Shown: positions 60,855-64,000 of the stretch, in pieces
Numbering within the stretch: the first letter of the stretch is position 1
Layout of the letters: each line of letters starts with the position of its first letter
From: Xanthobacter sp. NM-25
GTDB taxonomy: Bacteria > Pseudomonadota > Alphaproteobacteria > Rhizobiales > Xanthobacteraceae
NCBI RefSeq assembly: GCF_022138605.1
Contig: NZ_JACBFS010000002.1
Location: forward strand, 62,001 to 126,000
Reading direction: 5' to 3'
DNA length: 64,000 nucleotides
Notes under the pieces: generated by a model
Told to the model about the DNA's origin: nothing
The model's input: the letters and a program-made list of their open reading frames with translations, nothing else
The model's database searches: none
Program-made: the position numbers and the translations under genes

Positions 60855-62126
60855 ATGACTCCCAGCGGCGGCCCCTGCGGCCTGGATTTCGGCACCTCCA
60901 ACACCACGCTGGGCACCCTGGCCCAGGGCGCGCCCGCCCTGTGCCCGCTGGAAGGGCGCCACGTGACCGTTCCGAGCGCCGTGTTCTTCGGCGCCGACGG
61001 CCTCACCCGCATCGGCCGCGCCGCCATCGACGCTTATGTGGAAGGGGTGGAGGGCCGGCTCATGCGCGGGCTCAAGTCCGTGCTCGGCAGCGCCCTCATC
61101 GACGAGACCACCCTGGTGGGCCGCGAGCGGGCGCCCTTCCGCAAGGTGATCACCGCCTTTCTGGCGGAGGTGAAACGCCGCGCCGAAGCCACCGCCGGCC
61201 GCCCGCTTGATGCCGTCGTGCACGGCCGCCCGGTGCATTTCGTGGATGCCGACCCCGAGGGCGACCGCAAGGCCGAGGACACCTTGCGCCAGATCGCCAC
61301 CGAAGTGGGCTTCTCCCACATCGAGTTCCAATACGAGCCCATCGCCGCCGCCCTCGACTATGAGCAGCAGATCAGCCACGAGGAACTGGCGCTGATCGCC
61401 GACATCGGCGGCGGCACGTCGGACTTCTCCATCGTCCGCATCAGCCCCGAGCGCCGCCGGCAGGTGGAGCGGGCCGACGACATCCTGGCCAATGACGGCG
61501 TGCGCATCGGCGGCACCGATTTCGACCGGGTGCTGAGCCTGAAGACGCTGATGCCGCTCCTGGGCTTCGGCAGCCCCATGAAGCGCGCCAACCTGGACGT
61601 GCCCTCCTCCTATTTCCACGATCTCGCCAGCTGGCACTCCATCAACCGCATCTACGAGCCCAAGATCGCCCGCGAGATCCGTGAGGTGAAGCGGGAGGCG
61701 CGGGAGCCGGAGCGGCTGGAACGGCTGGAACAGGTGATCGAGGAGCGGCGCGGCCATGCTCTGGCCGGGGCGGTGGAGGCGGCCAAGATCGGCCTCGCCG
61801 AGACCCCTCATGTGGAGATCCCGCTGGACTGGATGGAGGCGGGCCGGGCCCTGGGGGTGAGCCAGGCGGAGCTCACCGGCACCACCGCCGAGCTGGCGCA
61901 CCGCATCGCCGCACGCATCGATTCCCTCTTGAAGACCGCCAGCCTTGGCCGCGAGCGCATCGACGCCCTGTTCCTCACCGGCGGCTCCACCCGCCTCGCC
62001 CATGTGCGCGCGGCCATCACCGCGGCCCTGCCCGGCGCCCGGGTGGTGGAGGGCGACACCTTCGGCTCGGTGGGCATCGGCCTCACCATCGAGGCCGGTC
62101 GGCGTTTTGGCGCGGGCCAAAATTGA
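60855..62126 (+). CDS. Hsp70-family (YegD/HscC-like) protein
   Basis: The 423-residue protein has the actin-like ATPase fold of Hsp70: phosphate-1 motif GLDFGTSNTTLG, connect motif FQYEPIAAALDYE, phosphate-2 motif IADIGGGTSDFSI and the C-terminal adenosine motif LTGGSTRLAHVRAAI. It lacks the C-terminal substrate-binding domain of DnaK, as in YegD. The ATG at 60855 is the family start. It is divergent from the diguanylate cyclase. The substrate is unknown. Confidence 0.9.
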   Translation: MTPSGGPCGLDFGTSNTTLGTLAQGAPALCPLEGRHVTVPSAVFFGADGLTRIGRAAIDAYVEGVEGRLMRGLKSVLGSALIDETTLVGRERAPFRKVITAFLAEVKRRAEATAGRPLDAVVHGRPVHFVDADPEGDRKAEDTLRQIATEVGFSHIEFQYEPIAAALDYEQQISHEELALIADIGGGTSDFSIVRISPERRRQVERADDILANDGVRIGGTDFDRVLSLKTLMPLLGFGSPMKRANLDVPSSYFHDLASWHSINRIYEPKIAREIREVKREAREPERLERLEQVIEERRGHALAGAVEAAKIGLAETPHVEIPLDWMEAGRALGVSQAELTGTTAELAHRIAARIDSLLKTASLGRERIDALFLTGGSTRLAHVRAAITAALPGARVVEGDTFGSVGIGLTIEAGRRFGAGQN

Positions 62127-62141
62127 AGTCGCAAAAGAAAA

Positions 62142-62168
62142 GGCGCGCGCCGGAGCACGGCACGCGCC
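62142..62168 (-). terminator. Terminator of the 73-aa gene
   Basis: GGCGCGCGCC (62142-62151) and GGCACGCGCC (62159-62168) form a 10-bp stem with one mismatch. Read on the minus strand it is followed by TTTTCTTTTG. It lies between the convergent Hsp70 and 73-aa genes. Confidence 0.7.
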
Positions 62169-62193
62169 AGAAAAATAGGGAACCTCTTGGCGC

Positions 62194-62415
62194 TCAGTGC
62201 GCGGCGATCGAGGCGTAGGTCGAGGCCGGAATGCGGAAGAAGCCGCGGCCGTTGGACAGCGCCTGGTAATAGGCGGAAGCGCCGGCCAGCAGGCGCTCGT
62301 ACCACGCCTTCGGGCTCACGCCGTCCGGGCAGCTGTCGATGGTCCACACTTCCGCGTTGGGCTGGAAGCGCACGTGAATGAGAACGTTCTCGGCGGTCTC
62401 GGCAACTTCAGACAT
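62194..62415 (-). CDS. Small conserved-looking cytoplasmic protein of unknown function
   Basis: The 73-residue protein (MSEVAETAENVLIHVRFQPNAEVWTIDSCP ... FFRIPASTYASIAAH) has no signal or membrane segment. The ATG at 62415 follows AAGGAG at the right distance, and a terminator follows, so it looks like a real single-gene unit. The 265-bp upstream region holds a small hairpin at 62465-62480 (AGAAGG-CCCA-CCTTCT) that could affect the 5' end of its mRNA. No family recognised. Confidence 0.7.
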   Translation of the reverse strand: MSEVAETAENVLIHVRFQPNAEVWTIDSCPDGVSPKAWYERLLAGASAYYQALSNGRGFFRIPASTYASIAAH

Positions 62416-62701
62416 GGAAAGCTCCTTGATGAACAAAGGGGCCGCCAGGGGCAGGCCGGATCAAAGAAGGCCCACCTTCTGCGCGGTTCCGGCCACGCAA
62501 TCGGCGCCGCGCGGAGGGCGGAAAGCCTCCGTTTTCGAGACTAGACACGGGCCATCGCCCAAACCTTGATCACGATCAAAAACCGCGCAACAGGCCGCCC
62601 CTCGGCGCCGCGGCCCCTCTGCCGGCGGACGGAGAATGCCGCTAGACTTGCCTTCAAGCCCGCATCGCGCCCCGCTGTCGAACCTCACAGTCGAACCTCA
62701 T

Positions 62702-63271
62702 ATGCGCCCGTTCCCCAAAGCTCGCGTGGATGCCCTGTGCGACGGCATCTTCGCCTTCGCCATGACCCTGCTGGTGGTGGACATCCGCCTGCCGGAGGGG
62801 CTCGCCGTCACCACCTCCGCCGAGCTGGCGCAGCAGCTCACCCGCCTCACGCCCCAGGCGGTGGCCTATGTGATCTCGTTCTTCGTGCTGGCGGCGGAAT
62901 GGCGCGCCACCATCGCCATCCGCCACGATACCGAGGCGGTCTCCGGGCGGGCGCTGCAGGTGTGGCTGTGGTTCCTGCTGTTCGTCACCATGGTGCCGTT
63001 CTCATCGGCACTGGTGGGGCGCTATGGGCACCTGCCCCTTGCGGTCTGGGTCTATGCCTTCAACATGGCGGGCCTCGGCCTGCTTTCGCTGCCCCTGCAT
63101 CGCATGGAAGTGCCCGCCGCCGTGCGCACGCAGGGCAGTGCCGGCCAGCGGCGCACCTTCCTGTTCATCGGCTCGGCGGTGGCCTCGGTGCTGGTGAGCC
63201 TGTGGGCGCCGAACTATGCCATGTACGCCTATCTGCTGAACGCCCTCGGCCGGGTGCCGCCGTTCCGCTGA
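62702..63271 (+). CDS. TMEM175-family (DUF1211) membrane protein
   Basis: The 189-residue protein has about six transmembrane segments and begins with the bacterial TMEM175 motif RVDALCDGIFAFAMTLLVV, which lines the pore in this family. Bacterial members are proposed potassium channels. The ATG at 62702 begins the family domain. It is convergent with the YcgN-type gene, with 4 bp between stops. Confidence 0.85.
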   Translation: MRPFPKARVDALCDGIFAFAMTLLVVDIRLPEGLAVTTSAELAQQLTRLTPQAVAYVISFFVLAAEWRATIAIRHDTEAVSGRALQVWLWFLLFVTMVPFSSALVGRYGHLPLAVWVYAFNMAGLGLLSLPLHRMEVPAAVRTQGSAGQRRTFLFIGSAVASVLVSLWAPNYAMYAYLLNALGRVPPFR

Positions 63272-63275
63272 CCCC

Positions 63276-63857
63276 TCAGCGCCGCCGGGCGCGGGGTTTC
63301 GGGTTGGCCGGCCCCTTCGCCGGGCCTTTGGCCCCCTTCGGCCAGCGCACCGGCCAGGTGGCGAGGTGGTCCACCAGCTCGAACAGGCCGAACTCATCCT
63401 CCAGCCCCGCCACCTTGCCGGCCACCGAAATGCCCGCCGCCCGCACGCTGTCCGGATCACCGGACACCAGAGGGTGCCAGAACGGCAGGTCCTTGCCCTC
63501 GTCCAGCAGCCGATAGGCGCAGGTGGGCGGCAGCCAGGAGAGGCTCGCCACCGCTTCCGGCGTCAGCCGCACGCAATCGGCCACCTGTTCGGAGCGGTGG
63601 GCATAATCGGCGCAGCGGCAGCTGTCCCTGTCGAACAGGCGGCAGGCCACATCCGTATAAGCGATGGCGCCGGAATCCTCGTCCTCCAACTTCACCAGGC
63701 AGCAGCGGCCACAGCCGTCGCACAGGCTCTCCCATTGCTCGGTGCTCATGGCCGCCAGGGGCGTGGTGCGCCAGAACGGTTTCCCCGTCTCGGGCGCGGC
63801 ATCGGGTGGCGGAGCGGCTGGCGCAGCGGCTGGCGTCTGGGCGGGCGATCGGCTCAT
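63276..63857 (-). CDS. YcgN/UPF0260-type cysteine-cluster protein
   Basis: The 193-residue protein has the UPF0260 pattern of cysteines: LCDGCGRCCLVKL, ACRLFDRDSCRCADY and PTCAYRLL. These probably bind zinc or an iron-sulfur cluster. An Ala/Pro-rich N-terminal extension (about residues 5-25) precedes the domain, and a Lys/Pro-rich tail follows it (GAKGPAKGPANPKPRARRR). The ATG at 63857 gives the longest reasonable form; the ATG for MSTEQWESLCDG is nearer the domain. Function unknown. Confidence 0.85.
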   Translation of the reverse strand: MSRSPAQTPAAAPAAPPPDAAPETGKPFWRTTPLAAMSTEQWESLCDGCGRCCLVKLEDEDSGAIAYTDVACRLFDRDSCRCADYAHRSEQVADCVRLTPEAVASLSWLPPTCAYRLLDEGKDLPFWHPLVSGDPDSVRAAGISVAGKVAGLEDEFGLFELVDHLATWPVRWPKGAKGPAKGPANPKPRARRR

Positions 63858-63870
63858 GGCTCCCTCTAAA

Positions 63871-63914
63871 GCATTTTCGAGCGCGCTGGCCACCGGTTCG
63901 CGTGAAGAAAATGC
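63871..63914. repeat. Rhizobiales-type intergenic palindromic repeat
   Basis: GCATTTTC at 63871-63878 and GAAAATGC at 63907-63914 form the outer stem. The interior (ACCGGTTCGCGTGAAG) matches a palindromic element that is common between genes of Rhizobiales genomes, as I recall. It lies just upstream of the YcgN-type gene. From 63915 to the window end I see no gene. Confidence 0.65.
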
Positions 63915-64000
63915 GGGAGGTCCATCAGCGAGAACCATCCCGCTGCGGAAGACCTCCCCGTGGACGCGCTACGGGGAGGGCAGATGACGCGCGGCGCCTC

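Noticed and set aside
1..64000. CRISPR arrays, tRNA or rRNA genes, integrase and attachment sites for the GTA/prophage-like region
   Set aside because: No regularly spaced repeats, no cloverleaf or rRNA sequence and no integrase gene were seen; the absence of an integrase fits a GTA rather than a prophage.

Overview
The window is high-GC DNA (most genes rich in G/C at third codon positions) from an alphaproteobacterium of the order Hyphomicrobiales (Rhizobiales), most likely Xanthobacteraceae. The reasons are a PleC-like kinase near glnE, a two-component system and a Do-type protease, a FeuP/FeuQ pair, a formaldehyde-activating-enzyme homologue and an RcGTA-type gene transfer agent cluster. 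The genus cannot be fixed from sequence reading alone.

Region 1 (1-32,200) is mostly chromosomal housekeeping and regulation: the end of hisG, a TauE/SafE transporter, aminopeptidase N, two tandemly duplicated small secreted proteins, a LysR regulator, a nitroreductase, a Fae-like protein, a PleC-like kinase, a serine hydrolase, a universal stress protein, glnE, an OmpR-type two-component system, a DegP-type protease, an ATM1-type ABC exporter with its ArsR regulator, a LOG-family protein, queE-queD, a flavin reductase, a universal stress protein plus P-type ATPase operon with a FixK/FNR-like box, a lipoprotein and feuP-feuQ.

Region 2 (32,211-59,700) is a minus-strand gene transfer agent (GTA)-like cluster. 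In transcription order it encodes small terminase, large terminase, portal, two small proteins, prohead protease, capsid, adaptor, stopper, an HK97-gp10-type protein, tail terminator, tail tube, two small tail proteins, a short tape measure, distal tail protein, hub, NlpC/P60 peptidase, the large gp15 tail-tip protein, a DUF2793 protein, a 97-aa protein and a membrane-anchored lysozyme-like protein. No frameshift was seen in the structural genes. The cluster is broken at four places by plus-strand genes: a 91-aa exported protein; a 4.5-kb block with a metal-type operon (His-rich [2Fe-2S] protein, PadR regulator, siderophore-interacting reductase), an arylsulfatase remnant and a low-GC phospholipase-D-type nuclease; a secreted trypsin-like protease with a lytic transglycosylase; and a histone-H1-like protein with a porin-N-terminus-like secreted protein beside a 38-bp inverted repeat.

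Region 3 (59,700-64,000) has a PAS-like/GGDEF diguanylate cyclase directly upstream of the GTA cluster, an Hsp70-family protein, a small unknown protein, a TMEM175-type channel protein, a YcgN-type cysteine-cluster protein and a Rhizobiales-type palindromic repeat.

The strongest leads are the segmented GTA cluster, the His-rich ferredoxin/PadR/reductase operon with its 11-bp-arm palindrome, and the compositionally mosaic PLD-type nuclease. Start codons were chosen by ribosome-binding site, overlap and family alignment from memory; no database search was possible.
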